From Helicobacter sp. 12S02232-10 (GTDB lineage: Bacteria > Campylobacterota > Campylobacteria > Campylobacterales > Helicobacteraceae): a stretch of 64,000 bases of DNA. The first letter of the stretch is position 1. Every line of letters begins with the position of its first letter. A model generated the notes under the pieces. That model was not told where the DNA came from and did no database searches. It saw only the letters and a program-made list of their open reading frames with translations. Positions 38,960 through 49,897 of this stretch are shown piece by piece. The stretch is taken from positions 124,001 through 188,000 of the forward strand of contig NZ_MLAQ01000003.1 in assembly GCF_002272895.1 (NCBI RefSeq). Reading direction: 5' to 3'. Position numbers and translations under genes: made by a program.

Positions 38960-40054
38960 ATGTTTAGCAAAAAGCTTGTGGTTATTTTGTTATTATTGGG
39001 AGCTTTAGTAATTGTCGCACTTTTAGGGATTAGTTATAAATTGGGTTCAAAAGTCAGAATTGAACTTCAGACTGCTCTCAATGATTATCTTGAGAGAATG
39101 GTTAGAGATTATGCTTCTGATGATAAGCCTTTGTCGGTTAAATATGATTCTTTTGTATGTAGCGGTATGAGTAGCTATAAATGTGTAAGCAAACACGTTG
39201 CTCTTATCAATACCTCCACCCATCAAGAACTTATGGGAATTTCTAATCTTACTTTAAATATTGATGATATCGGAACCGGTTCTGTTCAAGTTTCTTTAAA
39301 ATCTCCAAGTTTGTCTTTTGAAGGTTTTGATAAGATGATTCAAGAGAGTCAAAATAAAGAGACAATCAGTATTTATGAAGCTTTTAAACCTGTTTCTTTT
39401 GAGTGTAGTGAAAAAGACAAGATGACAGATAAATACGCCGGTGAAATTACTTCGCATAATCAATGCAGGATTATAGCTGGGAATACACAGTATCATTATA
39501 GCCTCTATGGCAGGATTAAAAGCCCTAATTTTGCAGATAAAACCATTTTAAATGCAATGATTTCTTATTATTCTAAGTTTGGATTTCCAGAGAAAATAAG
39601 CGAAGAAATTAGCGATTTTGAATTTGCTGTTGATGAAATTTCTTTTTCTTTGGCTTCAACGGGGCTTAAAGATATTTTATACCCTATTTTTGAGGCAGAT
39701 TACCAATCTCGTAAGCCACAGCCTAAAGCTCCATTTAATGATCAACTTTATGAGAAAGCTCTTGGCGATCTTAAAAATTTCATCGGTTTTGGTCTTGCAA
39801 TAAGCGGTTTGCTTGAAAATCCCTATCAAGAAGCTTTAAGAGAGTTTATAGAAGGCATACAGACTATGGCGATGGGTAAAGCTTCTAAAGTTAGACTAGC
39901 TTTGGTTCCTAAGCAAACGCCCGCACCTTATTTTAAAATTCAACCAACGACTATTTTAAATCTTGATCGAACCGGCACTCGCCAAAGAATTTTTGCAAAA
40001 ATTCTTAATAATTATAATTTAATTGCCAATACCGTTTTGAATGAAAAAAAATAG
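38960..40054 (+). CDS. Membrane-anchored hypothetical protein upstream of dgkA
   Basis: 364 residues. N-terminal membrane anchor (about 5-26: L-V-V-I-L-L-L-L-G-A-L-V-I-V-A-L-L-G-I), the rest soluble and probably periplasmic, with three pairs of cysteines (C-S-G-M-S-S-Y-K-C near 56-64, later C-S-E-K and H-N-Q-C). No family recognised; the plan is that of an AsmA/DUF-like envelope protein. It overlaps dgkA by 14 nt, so both are likely cotranscribed. Confidence 0.6.
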   Translation: MFSKKLVVILLLLGALVIVALLGISYKLGSKVRIELQTALNDYLERMVRDYASDDKPLSVKYDSFVCSGMSSYKCVSKHVALINTSTHQELMGISNLTLNIDDIGTGSVQVSLKSPSLSFEGFDKMIQESQNKETISIYEAFKPVSFECSEKDKMTDKYAGEITSHNQCRIIAGNTQYHYSLYGRIKSPNFADKTILNAMISYYSKFGFPEKISEEISDFEFAVDEISFSLASTGLKDILYPIFEADYQSRKPQPKAPFNDQLYEKALGDLKNFIGFGLAISGLLENPYQEALREFIEGIQTMAMGKASKVRLALVPKQTPAPYFKIQPTTILNLDRTGTRQRIFAKILNNYNLIANTVLNEKK

Positions 40055-40427
40055 AAATGATAAAAAAGGCAAAAAAGGCTTTGTCAGAATTTTAAATGCA
40101 TTTTTTTATTCCAAAGATGGCATTCAGGCAGCTTGGATTGATGAAGCAGCTTTTAGGCAAGTTTTTATTTTAGCTGTTTTGTGCGCAATTCTTGCATTTT
40201 TTATTGTTGATACGTGGCTGGAATATGTAGTGCTTATTTTACCTTGCGTGATTTCAATTTTAATCGAATTATTAAATAGTGCTATTGAGAATGCTATTGA
40301 TTTTGTGAGCCTAAAGACGCATCCTCTGGCGAAAAAAGCCAAAGATATGGGAAGCGCTGCTCAATTGATTGCTTTGTTTTTTTGGTTTATGGTTTGGGGT
40401 AGTTTTTTATGGATGCGCTATTTTTAA
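40041..40427 (+). CDS. dgkA: Diacylglycerol kinase DgkA
   Basis: 128 residues, three membrane helices. Signature E-L-L-N-S-A-I-E-N-A-I-D (about 80-91) with the catalytic Glu and the metal-binding E-N, plus D-E-A-A-F-R near 35 and A-K-D-M-G-S-A-A-Q near 105. It phosphorylates diacylglycerol in the inner membrane. Neighbour of gyrA as in H. pylori (HP0700-HP0701). Confidence 0.95.
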   Translation: MKKNRNDKKGKKGFVRILNAFFYSKDGIQAAWIDEAAFRQVFILAVLCAILAFFIVDTWLEYVVLILPCVISILIELLNSAIENAIDFVSLKTHPLAKKAKDMGSAAQLIALFFWFMVWGSFLWMRYF

Positions 40428-40503
40428 CAGATTAAACCCAAGTCCCCTTTTTAAGCAAAAATAAGTTAAAATATAGGGTTAATTAGAATAATTTGGAGCA
40501 ATA

Positions 40504-42993
40504 ATGGATAATTTATTGGATAATACAAGCGTTGTGGATATAAAAATTGATGATTCCATTAAGGAAAGCTATCTTGATTACTCAATGAGTGTCATTATCG
40601 GGAGAGCGCTTCCAGATGCTAAAGATGGGCTTAAGCCTGTTCATCGAAGAATTCTTTATGCGATGAGTGAGCTTGGATTGACCTCTAGAGTTGCTTATAA
40701 AAAGAGTGCGAGGATTGTTGGTGATGTGATTGGTAAATATCACCCTCACGGGGATACCGCTGTTTATGATGCACTTGTGAGAATGGCGCAAGATTTTTCG
40801 ATGCGGCTTGAACTTGTTGATGGGCAAGGAAACTTTGGTTCCATTGATGGAGATAATGCTGCAGCAATGCGATATACTGAAGCAAGAATGACACAAGCAA
40901 GCGAAGAGATTTTAAAAGACATCGATAAAGATACGGTTGATTTTGTTCCAAATTATGATGATACACTCAAAGAGCCTGATGTGCTTCCTAGTCGGATTCC
41001 TAATCTTTTAGTAAATGGTTCAAGCGGTATTGCTGTAGGTATGGCAACTTCCATTCCCCCTCACAGGATAGATGAAATTGTAAGTGCTTTGATTTATGTG
41101 ATCGATACCCCCGATGCTTCTTTGGAAGAACTGATGAATATTGTTGCAGGACCTGATTTTCCTACAGGAGGGACAATTTATGGAAAGCAAGGAATTATAG
41201 ACGCTTATCGCACAGGAAGAGGAAGAATTAGGGTTCGTGCAAAAGTCCATATTGAAAAGACAAAAACCAAAGATATTATCGTGATTGATGAAGTGCCTTA
41301 TCAGACAAATAAAGCTAAATTAGTCGAGCAAATCAGCGAACTTGCCAAAGATAAAATTATTGAAGGTATTTCTGAAGTCAGAGATGAATCTGATCGTGAG
41401 GGAATTCGCGTAGTTATTGAACTCAAAAAAGAGGCAATGAGCGAGATTGTTTTAAATCATTTGTATAAATCCACTACGATGGAAACGACTTTTGGCATCA
41501 TTCTTTTGGCTATCAATAATAAAGAGCCAAAAATATTCAATCTTTTAGAGCTGCTTAATTTATTCATTTCTCATCGAAAGACCGTTGTCATTCGCAGAAC
41601 GATTTTTGAACTTGAAAAAGCCAAAGCTAGAGCACATATTTTAGAAGGACTTAGAATTGCACTTGATCATATTGAAGAGGTGATCAAGCTTATCCGTGCG
41701 AGCAAAGATACTGAAGAGGCCAAAAGTGGTTTGATGGAAAAATTCGGACTCAGCGAGCTTCAAAGCAAGGCTATTTTAGAAATGAGACTTCAAAGACTTA
41801 CTGGATTGGAGCGTGATAAAATTGAACAAGAATACGCTGAATTACTTGCTTTGATTGAGAGTCTCAATGCCATTTTAAAAAGCGAAGATGAATTAAAGCG
41901 GATCATTAAAGAAGAGTTACTTGAGATTCAAGAAAAATTTAGTTCTCCCCGCAAAACACAAATCGAAGAGGATTATGATGCAATTGATATTGAGGATTTG
42001 ATTCCCAATGAGCCGGTTGTAGTGACAATGAGCCATCGTGGCTATGTCAAACGTGTCCAGCTTAAGACTTATGAAAAGCAAAATCGTGGAGGTAAGGGAA
42101 AAATATCGGGCAATACTCACGAAGATGATTTTATAGAATCTTTCTTTGTGGCTAATACGCACGATACGATTATGTTTATCACCGATAAAGGACAGCTTTA
42201 TTGGCTTAAAGTCTATCGAATTCCTGAAGCTGGAAGAACTGCTATTGGCAAGGCGGTTGTAAATCTTATCAATTTGCAACCTGAAGAAAAGATTATGGCT
42301 ACGATTACCACGACGGATTTTAATCAGGATAAATCTTTAGTATTCTTTACGAAAAATGGTATCGTAAAGCGGACTAATTTGAGTGAATATAGCAATATCA
42401 GAAGTGTTGGTGTTCGAGCGATTAATTTGGATGATGGCGATGAGCTTGTAACTGCAAAAATTATTGATAAAAATGTTAAAGAGCTTTTTATTGCGACTTA
42501 TCAAGGTATGTGTATTCGATTTGGAATTGATGATATTCGTGAAATTGGACGGGTAAGCAGAGGAGTTACAGGCATTCGTTTCAAGGCGAATGAAGATTTT
42601 GTAATCGGAGCGACTACGATTACAAGCGAGACAGACAAGCTTTTGACCGTGAGTGAAAAAGGCATAGGAAAACAAACTTTAGCCGGTGCTTATCGTCTGC
42701 AGAGCAGGGGAGGTAAGGGCGTGATTGTTATGAAACTTACTCCTAAGACGGGCAAGCTTGTAAGCGTAGTGAATGTGGATGATGAAAATATGGATTTAAT
42801 GGTGCTTACAACCAGCGGCAAGATGATACGTGTTGCCATAGAAGCCATCAAAGAGGCAGGTAGAAATACCAGCGGTGTAAAAATTATCGATGTAGCGGGT
42901 GAAAAGGTTGCTTATGTGAGTCGTTGCCCTAAAGAAGACATTGAAGAAGACCAAGAGCAAAACGAAAATGAGGGTGGTTTAGATATAGAGTGA
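40504..42993 (+). CDS. gyrA: DNA gyrase subunit A
   Basis: 829 residues. Quinolone-determining region [11 protein letters not shown] at about 79-89, with Thr85 and Asp89 at the positions equal to E. coli Ser83 and Asp87, so the sensitive type. Catalytic tyrosine in [10 protein letters not shown]-terminal beta-pinwheel repeats with the GyrA box K-Q-N-R-G-G-K-G near 535 and Q-S-R-G-G-K-G near 735. The enzyme introduces negative supercoils. An SD-like GGAG is at 40495. Confidence 0.97.
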   Translation: MDNLLDNTSVVDIKIDDSIKESYLDYSMSVIIGRALPDAKDGLKPVHRRILYAMSELGLTSRVAYKKSARIVGDVIGKYHPHGDTAVYDALVRMAQDFSMRLELVDGQGNFGSIDGDNAAAMRYTEARMTQASEEILKDIDKDTVDFVPNYDDTLKEPDVLPSRIPNLLVNGSSGIAVGMATSIPPHRIDEIVSALIYVIDTPDASLEELMNIVAGPDFPTGGTIYGKQGIIDAYRTGRGRIRVRAKVHIEKTKTKDIIVIDEVPYQTNKAKLVEQISELAKDKIIEGISEVRDESDREGIRVVIELKKEAMSEIVLNHLYKSTTMETTFGIILLAINNKEPKIFNLLELLNLFISHRKTVVIRRTIFELEKAKARAHILEGLRIALDHIEEVIKLIRASKDTEEAKSGLMEKFGLSELQSKAILEMRLQRLTGLERDKIEQEYAELLALIESLNAILKSEDELKRIIKEELLEIQEKFSSPRKTQIEEDYDAIDIEDLIPNEPVVVTMSHRGYVKRVQLKTYEKQNRGGKGKISGNTHEDDFIESFFVANTHDTIMFITDKGQLYWLKVYRIPEAGRTAIGKAVVNLINLQPEEKIMATITTTDFNQDKSLVFFTKNGIVKRTNLSEYSNIRSVGVRAINLDDGDELVTAKIIDKNVKELFIATYQGMCIRFGIDDIREIGRVSRGVTGIRFKANEDFVIGATTITSETDKLLTVSEKGIGKQTLAGAYRLQSRGGKGVIVMKLTPKTGKLVSVVNVDDENMDLMVLTTSGKMIRVAIEAIKEAGRNTSGVKIIDVAGEKVAYVSRCPKEDIEEDQEQNENEGGLDIE

Positions 42994-43658
42994 AAATCCT
43001 GTTTTTTTTGAGTTTGGGGGTATTATTGACGAACATATATGCTTATGATTTAGAGACTTGGAAGAAGAATCCGCCAGCACTTGCCCCTGCGCCTTTTCTT
43101 GAGATTCCATCAGAATTGAGTATCCCAAATGGAACCGAACCTTTTACCCCTCCATTTCTCCCACCTGCAAGAAATGATAAATTTTTTTATGATCCTATTT
43201 TTAGTATCTTGCCTCAAGTTCTTCCAAGCGATCTGCCTTCGCCAGATGCTTTTTTAGAAAAAAATGAAGGACCTAAAAAAAAAGAATTTTTAATTTCTTA
43301 TAAATTATACGTCAAAGATGGAGTGGCACAAGGGGAGCGTTATGGCATTTCAGAACCCATTAAGACGCGTGTGGGAAGTGGAAAATATATTTTTGATTAT
43401 CAATGCAGGATAGATGTTTTTGAAGGCGATATTTTAGGAGACGATCAAGCTGATTATGCCTTAAAGATCATTTTGGAGCATCAAAAAGAAGCCGTGCTTG
43501 AGTGTTTATATAAAAGTGGCGTGCAAGTTCGCGATGATACTTTTGGAAACAATTTCGCCTTAAGTGCTAAAACTACTCTTACGCTTCCGGCCAAAACCGT
43601 GCAGGCGTATTTGGATAATAGTTTTTTAATTTTAGAAGTTTGGAAGGAGAGGAAATGA
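42990..43658 (+). CDS. HP0702-like exported protein between gyrA and flgR
   Basis: 222 residues from a GTG that overlaps the gyrA stop. N-terminal signal peptide ([16 protein letters not shown]), then a proline-rich part (about 25-90) and a compact C-terminal domain. H. pylori has an uncharacterised gene at the same place (HP0702). Its stop overlaps the flgR ATG (ATGA). Function unknown; a link to envelope or flagella is only positional. Confidence 0.7.
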   Translation: MKILFFLSLGVLLTNIYAYDLETWKKNPPALAPAPFLEIPSELSIPNGTEPFTPPFLPPARNDKFFYDPIFSILPQVLPSDLPSPDAFLEKNEGPKKKEFLISYKLYVKDGVAQGERYGISEPIKTRVGSGKYIFDYQCRIDVFEGDILGDDQADYALKIILEHQKEAVLECLYKSGVQVRDDTFGNNFALSAKTTLTLPAKTVQAYLDNSFLILEVWKERK

Positions 43659-44980
43659 AGATTGCTATTGTTGAAGATGATATCAATATGCGCAAAAGCC
43701 TAGAGCTTTTTTTTAGTGATAACAAAGATTTAGAAATTATAAGTTTTAAGAGTCCTAAAGATGCACTGAAAAACCTTGATGAAAGTTTTGATTTAGTGAT
43801 TACAGATATCAATATGCCGCAGATGGATGGTTTGGAGTTTTTAAGATTACTTGAAGGACGTTATGAGGCGATTGTGATTACTGGTAATGCAACTTTAAAT
43901 AAGGCAATTGATTCGATTCGGCTAGGCGTAAAAGATTTTTTTCAAAAACCTTTTAAGCCCGAACTTTTACTTGAAGCAATCTATCGGACAAAAAAATTTA
44001 TAGAGTTTCAGAAAGTTCATCGTACGCCGTCTTCAAAGACTATTAAAGCCAAAAGTCCAACGGAGCAAAAACATTTTTTTGTCGCCACTTCTAAAGCATT
44101 GGAAGTGGTTCAAAAAACTGCTCAAAAGGTAGCTTCTACTGATGCAAGCGTATTGCTTTTGGGGCAGAGCGGGGTAGGAAAGGAAGTGTTTGCAAATTTT
44201 ATCCATACCCATTCACCTCGTGCGCATTTTCCTTTTGTCGCAATCAATATGGCTGCCATTCCCGAACATTTGCTTGAATCTGAACTTTTTGGCTATGAAA
44301 AAGGTGCTTTTACTGATGCAACGGCCTCTAAAGCAGGGCTTTTTGAGAGTGCCAATGGTGGGAGTGTGTTTTTAGATGAGATAGGTGAAATGCCTTTAGG
44401 GTTGCAAAGTAAGCTTTTGCGAGCCGTTCAAGAAAAAGAAATTATGCGTTTGGGGGGCAATAAGGTCATTAAAATTGATGTGAGATTTATTTCTGCGACC
44501 AATGCAGATATTAAAAAGAAAGTTGCAGCCGGAGAGTTTCGGGAGGATTTATTTTTCAGACTTCAGACTATTCCTATTTGTATCCCTTCTCTAAAGGAAA
44601 GGAAAGAAGAGATTCTTCCACTTGCAGAATGGAAGTTGGATTGTGTATTGCAAGAATATGGCTTTGAACCTAAAACCTTTTCTGAAGGTGCTAAAAAGAA
44701 AATGTTAGATTATGAATGGTATGGGAATATTAGAGAGTTGCTTTCTGTTGTTGAACGCGCAACGATTTTGAGTGAAGGAGATTGCATAAAAGAGGAAGAT
44801 TTATTTTTGGAAAGCAGGAGTCCTAAAGAAAATGTTTCTAAGATAGCTGTTCTTGAAAGCGAACTCATTCAAGAAGTTTGCAGGGATTGCGGGGGGGATT
44901 TGAACAGGAGTGCAGAAGTACTTGGAATGAAACCTGATGTTTTGAAACACAAGATTGCTAAATACAATCTTGTGTTTTAG
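43655..44980 (+). CDS. flgR: Flagellar sigma-54 response regulator FlgR
   Basis: 441 residues from ATG 43655 with AAGGAGAGG upstream (a longer TTG frame starts at 43640). Receiver domain 1-115 with phospho-acceptor Asp51 (V-I-T-D-I-N-M-P). AAA+ domain about 135-370: G-Q-S-G-V-G-K-E Walker A, G-A-F-T-D-A sigma-54 contact loop (Asp in place of the usual Gly), F-L-D-E-I-G-E Walker B. Unlike H. pylori FlgR (381 residues), it retains a C-terminal Fis-like region (G-G-D-L-N-R-S-A-E-V-L-G-M). Partner kinase FlgS is elsewhere. It drives RpoN-dependent flagellar genes. Confidence 0.93.
   Translation: MKIAIVEDDINMRKSLELFFSDNKDLEIISFKSPKDALKNLDESFDLVITDINMPQMDGLEFLRLLEGRYEAIVITGNATLNKAIDSIRLGVKDFFQKPFKPELLLEAIYRTKKFIEFQKVHRTPSSKTIKAKSPTEQKHFFVATSKALEVVQKTAQKVASTDASVLLLGQSGVGKEVFANFIHTHSPRAHFPFVAINMAAIPEHLLESELFGYEKGAFTDATASKAGLFESANGGSVFLDEIGEMPLGLQSKLLRAVQEKEIMRLGGNKVIKIDVRFISATNADIKKKVAAGEFREDLFFRLQTIPICIPSLKERKEEILPLAEWKLDCVLQEYGFEPKTFSEGAKKKMLDYEWYGNIRELLSVVERATILSEGDCIKEEDLFLESRSPKENVSKIAVLESELIQEVCRDCGGDLNRSAEVLGMKPDVLKHKIAKYNLVF
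44945..44978 (+). terminator. Terminator overlapping the flgR 3' end
   Basis: Perfect 13-bp stem AAACACAAGATTG (44945-44957) and CAATCTTGTGTTT (44965-44977), 7-nt loop. The stem encodes the last FlgR residues. Confidence 0.75.
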
Positions 44981-45036
44981 AAATGTTTTTCAAAATAATG
45001 TTTGGATATAATTTAGGATAAAATTGGAATGGTGAG

Positions 45037-45165
45037 ATGAATCGTTTTTTAATATTTTTTAGCATTATTTTATTTATGTATGGGTGTTTAAAACCTATGG
45101 AGGAGCCTCAAGCTGAAAAAATAGATTCTGAGGTGGAATGTGGTTTTGGGTCGAGTGGTTGTTGA
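45037..45165 (+). CDS. Tiny lipoprotein before thrS
   Basis: 42 residues: signal F-L-I-F-F-S-I-I-L-F-M-Y-G-C with lipidated Cys17, then an acidic mature part and the end C-G-F-G-S-S-G-C. ATG is preceded by GGTGAG and a GGATAAAAT -10-like box. It ends 95 nt before thrS. Not recognised, but small lipoproteins like this are common in the genus. Confidence 0.55.
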   Translation: MNRFLIFFSIILFMYGCLKPMEEPQAEKIDSEVECGFGSSGC

Positions 45166-45194
45166 TTTTAATAAAAAGCATATTTAATTTATGT

Positions 45195-45200
45195 TATAAT
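45195..45200 (+). promoter_or_regulatory. -10 box for thrS
   Basis: TATAAT at 45195-45200 in ATGTTATAAT, about 60 nt before the thrS start. -35 not clear. The 60-nt leader could hold translation control but no T-box-like element is seen. Confidence 0.5.
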
Positions 45201-45259
45201 TACGCTTTTTTGTAGAGTTTATAACGCCATAAATCCGGTTAATTAAAGGTAGTTTTTAT

Positions 45260-47071
45260 ATGTCAGAGGTTATTGGCATCAGACATAACGATGAAATTCT
45301 TGATATTCAAACGGCTCAGAGTCGCTGTATTTGGGGTGAGGAAATTCATTTTGATAATTCAAGTGAGGCGCTTGAGATTATTAGGCATTCTTGTGCGCAT
45401 TTAATGGCTCAAGCCATTAAAGAACTTTATCCAGATGCCAAATTTTTTGTAGGTCCGGTTGTGGAAGAGGGGTTTTATTATGATTTTAAAACCTGTGCAA
45501 AAATTGGCGAGGAAGATTTAGCAGTTATCGAAAAGAAAATGAAAGAGATTGCCAAAAAAGGCTTTCCTATCACTAAAGAAGTGATGACCCGCGAAGAAGC
45601 GATGAAAAAATTCGCAGGTGATGAACTCAAACAAGCTGTGATGGCAAAAATTCAAGGCGATAGCTTTGGAGTGTATAAACAGGGAGATTTTGAGGATTTG
45701 TGTCGCGGTCCTCATCTTCCTAACACAAAACTTTTACATAGCTTTAAACTCACTAAACTTGCAGGGGCTTATTTGGGGGGTGATGAACAGGCGGAGATGC
45801 TGACTCGAATTTATGGGATTGCATTTGCGGATAAGGAAAGTTTGAATGCCTATATCAATCAATTAGAAGAGGCAAAAAAACGCGATCATCGGAAGCTTGG
45901 ATTAGAAATGGGTCTTTTTGCATTTGATGAAGAGATTGGGGCGGGACTTCCAATTTGGCTTCCTAAAGGTGCGCGTTTGCGCAGAAGAATTGAGGAGCTT
46001 TTGACAAAAGCTTTGATTGTGCGTCAATATGAGCCTGTAAGGGGTCCAGAGATTTTAAAGAGTAGCGTTTGGAAAATCAGCGGGCATTATGATAACTACA
46101 AAGAAAATATGTATTTCACGACAATTGATGATGTCGAATATGGTATCAAACCAATGAATTGCGTAGGTCATATCAAAGTTTATCAAAGCTCTCAAAGAAG
46201 CTACAGGGACTTGCCTCTTCGATTTTATGAATATGGGGTTGTCCATCGCCACGAGAAAAGTGGTGTTTTACACGGACTTTTAAGGGTTCGTGAATTTACC
46301 CAAGATGATGCACATATTTTTTGCCGGCCTACTCAAATAAAAGATGAAGTTAGCAATATCATTGATTTTACCCGTAAGATTATGGAAGCCTTTGGATTTT
46401 GTTATGAAATGGAGCTTTCTACCCGACCTGTTAAGTCAATCGGTAGCGATGATGTTTGGCAGACTGCGACAAATGCTCTTAAAGAAGCTTTAGAGAGTAA
46501 TGGTATTGCATATCGTACAGATGAGGGCGGAGGTGCTTTTTACGGACCTAAGATTGATATTAAAATTACTGATGCCATTGGGAGAAAATGGCAGTGCGGG
46601 ACAATTCAAATAGATATGAACTTACCTGAAAGGTTTGAGCTTAAATATACTGATGAAAATAATGCTTATGCACAACCAGTGATGATTCATCGAGCAATTT
46701 TAGGTTCTTTTGAACGTTTTGTGGCAATTTTGACCGAGCATTTTGGCGGTGAATTCCCTTTCTTTATCGCACCCACACAAGTCATACTCATACCGATTTC
46801 AGAAGAGCAGCTTACCTATGCTTTAGAAATCAAAGAACAGCTTTTGAACATAGGGGCGTATGCAGAGGTAATGGATAAAAATGAGACTTTAAATAAACGC
46901 ATACGTAACGCTGAAAAACAAAGAGTGCCGATGATAGCCATTATCGGCGAAAAAGAAATGGCAAGCAAAACTTTGGCCATTCGCGACAGAAGATCAAAAA
47001 CCCAATATGAACTAAATAAAGAGGAGTTTTTTAATATGGTAGAAATTAAAATAAAAGAGGTTAGCTTTTGA
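45260..47071 (+). CDS. thrS: Threonine-tRNA ligase
   Basis: 603 residues, shorter than E. coli ThrRS because the N-terminal TGS domain is reduced or missing, as in H. pylori. Editing domain H-S-C-A-H-L near 42 and R-G-P-H-L near 151; catalytic zinc ligands in K-P-M-N-C-V-G-H; class II motif 2 F-R-Y-like [10 protein letters not shown]-terminal anticodon-binding domain from about 500. First of thrS-infC-rpmI-rplT, the same as HP0123-HP0126. Confidence 0.97.
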   Translation: MSEVIGIRHNDEILDIQTAQSRCIWGEEIHFDNSSEALEIIRHSCAHLMAQAIKELYPDAKFFVGPVVEEGFYYDFKTCAKIGEEDLAVIEKKMKEIAKKGFPITKEVMTREEAMKKFAGDELKQAVMAKIQGDSFGVYKQGDFEDLCRGPHLPNTKLLHSFKLTKLAGAYLGGDEQAEMLTRIYGIAFADKESLNAYINQLEEAKKRDHRKLGLEMGLFAFDEEIGAGLPIWLPKGARLRRRIEELLTKALIVRQYEPVRGPEILKSSVWKISGHYDNYKENMYFTTIDDVEYGIKPMNCVGHIKVYQSSQRSYRDLPLRFYEYGVVHRHEKSGVLHGLLRVREFTQDDAHIFCRPTQIKDEVSNIIDFTRKIMEAFGFCYEMELSTRPVKSIGSDDVWQTATNALKEALESNGIAYRTDEGGGAFYGPKIDIKITDAIGRKWQCGTIQIDMNLPERFELKYTDENNAYAQPVMIHRAILGSFERFVAILTEHFGGEFPFFIAPTQVILIPISEEQLTYALEIKEQLLNIGAYAEVMDKNETLNKRIRNAEKQRVPMIAIIGEKEMASKTLAIRDRRSKTQYELNKEEFFNMVEIKIKEVSF

Positions 47072-47586
47072 GTAAAGAAGAAGTATTGTTAAACGAAGAA
47101 ATCAGTTTTCCAGAGGTTAGATGTGTAGGAGATGAGGGGGAAGTATTTGGTATTATTTCTTCATCTGAAGCTCAAAAAATTGCCAATTCTAAGGGGTTGG
47201 ATTTAGTGCTTATTTCTCCCAATGCAAAACCTCCGGTGTGTAAAGTAATGGATTATGGAAAATATCGTTATCAAACTGAGAAAAAACTCAAAGAGGCCAA
47301 AAAAAAGCAAAAACAAATAGAGGTTAAAGAAATAAAACTCTCTACCCAAATAGCTCAAAATGATATTAATTATAAAGTCAAACACGCTAGAGAATTTATC
47401 GAAGAAAGCAAACACGTTAAATTTAAAGTTGTTTTAAAAGGACGTGAAAGTAATGATCCTAAGGCTGGTTTGAGTGTCTTGGAGCGGGTTTGCGCAATGA
47501 TTGAAGATATTGCCACACCTGAAAAAGAGCCAAAAACAGAAGGTAGATATGTTTCGTGGCTTTTTGTGCCTAAGAAAAGTAAATAA
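47068..47586 (+). CDS. infC: Translation initiation factor IF-3
   Basis: 172 residues from a TTG overlapping the thrS stop. N-domain with [12 protein letters not shown] and [16 protein letters not shown], linker [15 protein letters not shown]-domain with K-V-V-L-K-G-R-E. A non-AUG start is usual for infC, whose rare start codon lets IF-3 limit its own synthesis. Translationally coupled to thrS. Confidence 0.95.
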   Translation: MSKEEVLLNEEISFPEVRCVGDEGEVFGIISSSEAQKIANSKGLDLVLISPNAKPPVCKVMDYGKYRYQTEKKLKEAKKKQKQIEVKEIKLSTQIAQNDINYKVKHAREFIEESKHVKFKVVLKGRESNDPKAGLSVLERVCAMIEDIATPEKEPKTEGRYVSWLFVPKKSK

Positions 47587-47607
47587 TCTTATGAAAGGAG
47601 AATAGCA

Positions 47608-47802
47608 ATGCCAAAGATGAAAACAAATCGCGGTGCGCTCAAGCGTTTTAAAATCAAGAAAAACCTTATCAAGCGTGGCGGTGCTTTTAAAAGTCATATT
47701 TTGACCAAAAAAAGCCCCAAACGAAAAGCTGGTATCAATGCGCCCCATTATGTTCATAGCGCGAATATGGACTCTGTCAAAGCAATGCTTTGTAAGGCTT
47801 AA
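47608..47802 (+). CDS. rpmI: 50S ribosomal protein L35
   Basis: 64 residues, standard length. [16 protein letters not shown] at the start and the conserved [12 protein letters not shown]. Strong GAAAGGAG upstream. Cotranscribed with infC and rplT. Confidence 0.97.
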   Translation: MPKMKTNRGALKRFKIKKNLIKRGGAFKSHILTKKSPKRKAGINAPHYVHSANMDSVKAMLCKA

Positions 47803-47887
47803 GCAGACAGAAATTAGTGGCTCCCCTCAATAAAAAGGGAAAGTTTAGTCATAAGACTACACCTATAAATTAGGTTAAGGAGAAAAT

Positions 47888-48238
47888 ATGAGAGTAAAAA
47901 CAGGTGTCGTTAGAAGAAGAAGACATAAAAAAATTTTAAAACTTGCGAGAGGTTTTTATAGCGGCAGGCGAAAGCATTTTAGAAAAGCAAAAGAACAGCT
48001 TGAAAGAAGTATGTATTATGCTTTCAGAGATCGCAAACAGAAAAAAAGAGATTTTAGGAGTTTGTGGATTGTAAGAATTAATGCTGCGTGCCGAATTAAT
48101 GGTATTAGTTATTCAAAATTTATGCACGGTTTAAAATTAGCAAACATTGATTTGGATAGAAAAATTCTTGCCGATATGGCGATGAATGATCCAAATGCGT
48201 TTGCAAAAGTTGCAGAGAGTGCCAAAAAATCTTTTTAA
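47888..48238 (+). CDS. rplT: 50S ribosomal protein L20
   Basis: 116 residues. Start [16 protein letters not shown], then Y-R-D-like [16 protein letters not shown] and [10 protein letters not shown]: classical L20. In other bacteria L20 represses this operon by binding the rpmI leader; the 85-nt gap after rpmI was checked and shows no evident long structure. Followed by a strong terminator. Confidence 0.97.
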   Translation: MRVKTGVVRRRRHKKILKLARGFYSGRRKHFRKAKEQLERSMYYAFRDRKQKKRDFRSLWIVRINAACRINGISYSKFMHGLKLANIDLDRKILADMAMNDPNAFAKVAESAKKSF

Positions 48239-48247
48239 TTCTGTTGT

Positions 48248-48290
48248 CTTAAAGTGATGATGGGTTCATCGCTTTAAGATTGCTTTGTTT
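48248..48290 (+). terminator. Terminator of the thrS-infC-rpmI-rplT operon
   Basis: CTTAAAGTGATGA (48248-48260) pairs with TCATCGCTTTAAG (48266-48278), 13 bp with one G-U, 5-nt loop, then a T-rich tail. Nothing else is seen up to 48491. Confidence 0.75.
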
Positions 48291-48491
48291 GCTTCGTATA
48301 GCTTCTATTGATTCTTTATAGTTGATTTTTAAAAATATCTTTCTACCCATATCTTTATCAATTTTATCCCTGCAAAAATTCAAAGCATTTCAGAATAAGT
48401 TTTGCAATCAAGAAAATCTTGACTTGATTTTATCTTTTAGAATAGTGGTTATTTTTCCAATGAAGTTTAGACTAAACCCCTTAGGTTTGTC

Positions 48492-49043
48492 TTAGGCAGA
48501 CTTTTTTCGGGATACCTTAGGAGTTGTTTTAGGCGTTTTATGAGCGGGCTTGGAAGATAAAAGAACGATTCGTGAGAGAAAAGAAATACTAAGAGTTACT
48601 AGAAGGATTTTAAACAAATATTCGCTTTGAGTGTGCATATTTTCAAATTCTGGAGTCGCTGTGTAGGCTGCACCCATATTTTGAGCTTCAAGGATATTGG
48701 GCGTATAATAAAGGGTAAAAATAAATATCAGTGCAACACTCAAAGCATTTAATCCCAAAAGAAAGATTGAAGATTTGAAAGAAGATTTAAAGACTAAAAG
48801 CTCATAGATAATGATAATAATGGCAGTATAATTCAATAATTTATCATTGAGTTTGATAAAAATTTGCGTCATTAAAATTCCTGAATCATATTGGGTAATA
48901 CCCAGATCAGGCAAAAAGGAATAGGCGTTAAAAATAATGGGTGCCACAATGACTCCCGAAACGATTATCGCACCAATCCCTAAGCCTATAAGCCAAAGAT
49001 AAAGAGCATTAATGATATGCACAACAGAAGCTAGCTTATTCAT
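48492..49043 (-). CDS. DUF4149 membrane protein
   Basis: 183 residues with four hydrophobic segments (about 12-36, 72-90, 92-112 and 140-163) and a basic C-terminal tail K-T-P-K-V-S-R-K-K-S. The plan and the G-I-G-A-I-I-V-S-G first helix resemble DUF4149/TMEM205-like proteins found in Helicobacter and Campylobacter. Function unknown. Divergent from yaaA, with only 47 nt between the start codons. Confidence 0.7.
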   Translation of the reverse strand: MNKLASVVHIINALYLWLIGLGIGAIIVSGVIVAPIIFNAYSFLPDLGITQYDSGILMTQIFIKLNDKLLNYTAIIIIIYELLVFKSSFKSSIFLLGLNALSVALIFIFTLYYTPNILEAQNMGAAYTATPEFENMHTQSEYLFKILLVTLSISFLSRIVLLSSKPAHKTPKTTPKVSRKKSA

Positions 49044-49090
49044 TTATTCTCCTGTAAAAATATGTATAATAATACCAAAAGGAGACTGAA

Positions 49091-49834
49091 TTGAAGATAT
49101 TATTTAGTCCCAGTGAGGGGAAAAGAATTTCTGAAATTGTTTCAGATAAAAACGATTTTGATTTCTTGGACACCTTGATCTCAAAAGGAAGCGTTATCAG
49201 GAAAAATATTGCAAAATATATGGAGATTTTAAACGAAGATGATAATGTCATTTCGAAGCTTTTTGGAGTAAAAAATTTAAACTCAAAGTGCGTTTTAGAT
49301 GAAATGCTTTTATGCTCAAATCTTGGTAGAACAAGCAAAATGCAAGCAATCAGATTATATAGCGGGGTTGCTTATAAAGCTTTGGATTTTCAAACACTTC
49401 CCATAAAAGCACAAAATTATATTTTAGAGAATGTGTTTATTTTCAGCAATCTTTTTGGAATGGTGCGTTCAAGTGATCTTTTGCCTTTTTATAAATGCAA
49501 TCAAAATTTTAAATACCAAGATTTTGGCTTGAACAATTTTTATAAAAAGCTTTCCCCAAAAATTGATGAACTTTTAGAGAACGAATCGATTTTGGATTTA
49601 AGAGCAGAGGTTTATATTAAAGCTTATCGGCTTAAATTCAAGCATACACGTGTGGAATTTTTAAAAAATGGCAAGAAAGTCAGCCATTATGCCAAACATT
49701 ATCGAGGAATTTATTTGCGAGAACTAAGTCTTTCTCCTGATGTGAGGCTTGAGAATCTTCAGATAGAGAATTTGCAATTTATTGGGAGTAAAACCCTTGA
49801 GAATGCCAATATTTTACTTTATGAGGTCGGATAG
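49091..49834 (+). CDS. yaaA: YaaA family protein (peroxide stress)
   Basis: 247 residues from a TTG, with GGAG 6 nt upstream. Opening I-L-F-S-P-S-E-G-K-R, R-L-Y-S-G-V-A-Y-K-A-L near 96-106, N-V-F-I-F-S-N-L-F-G near 118-127, and K-K-V-S-H-Y-A-K-H-Y-R-G near 197-208 are family marks (DUF328). In E. coli YaaA lowers free iron and DNA damage under H2O2. Stands alone upstream of pycB. Confidence 0.85.
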   Translation: MKILFSPSEGKRISEIVSDKNDFDFLDTLISKGSVIRKNIAKYMEILNEDDNVISKLFGVKNLNSKCVLDEMLLCSNLGRTSKMQAIRLYSGVAYKALDFQTLPIKAQNYILENVFIFSNLFGMVRSSDLLPFYKCNQNFKYQDFGLNNFYKKLSPKIDELLENESILDLRAEVYIKAYRLKFKHTRVEFLKNGKKVSHYAKHYRGIYLRELSLSPDVRLENLQIENLQFIGSKTLENANILLYEVG

Positions 49835-49897
49835 ATGAAATGTTTGGGAGGGCGGTTTTTTTGATACAATCAAACATAAAACCAAAGGAGCAGGATA

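Noticed and set aside
44889-44897. Seven-G run in flgR as a phase-variation tract
   Set aside because: Seven bases are short for frequent slippage and the frame is intact; reported only as noticed.
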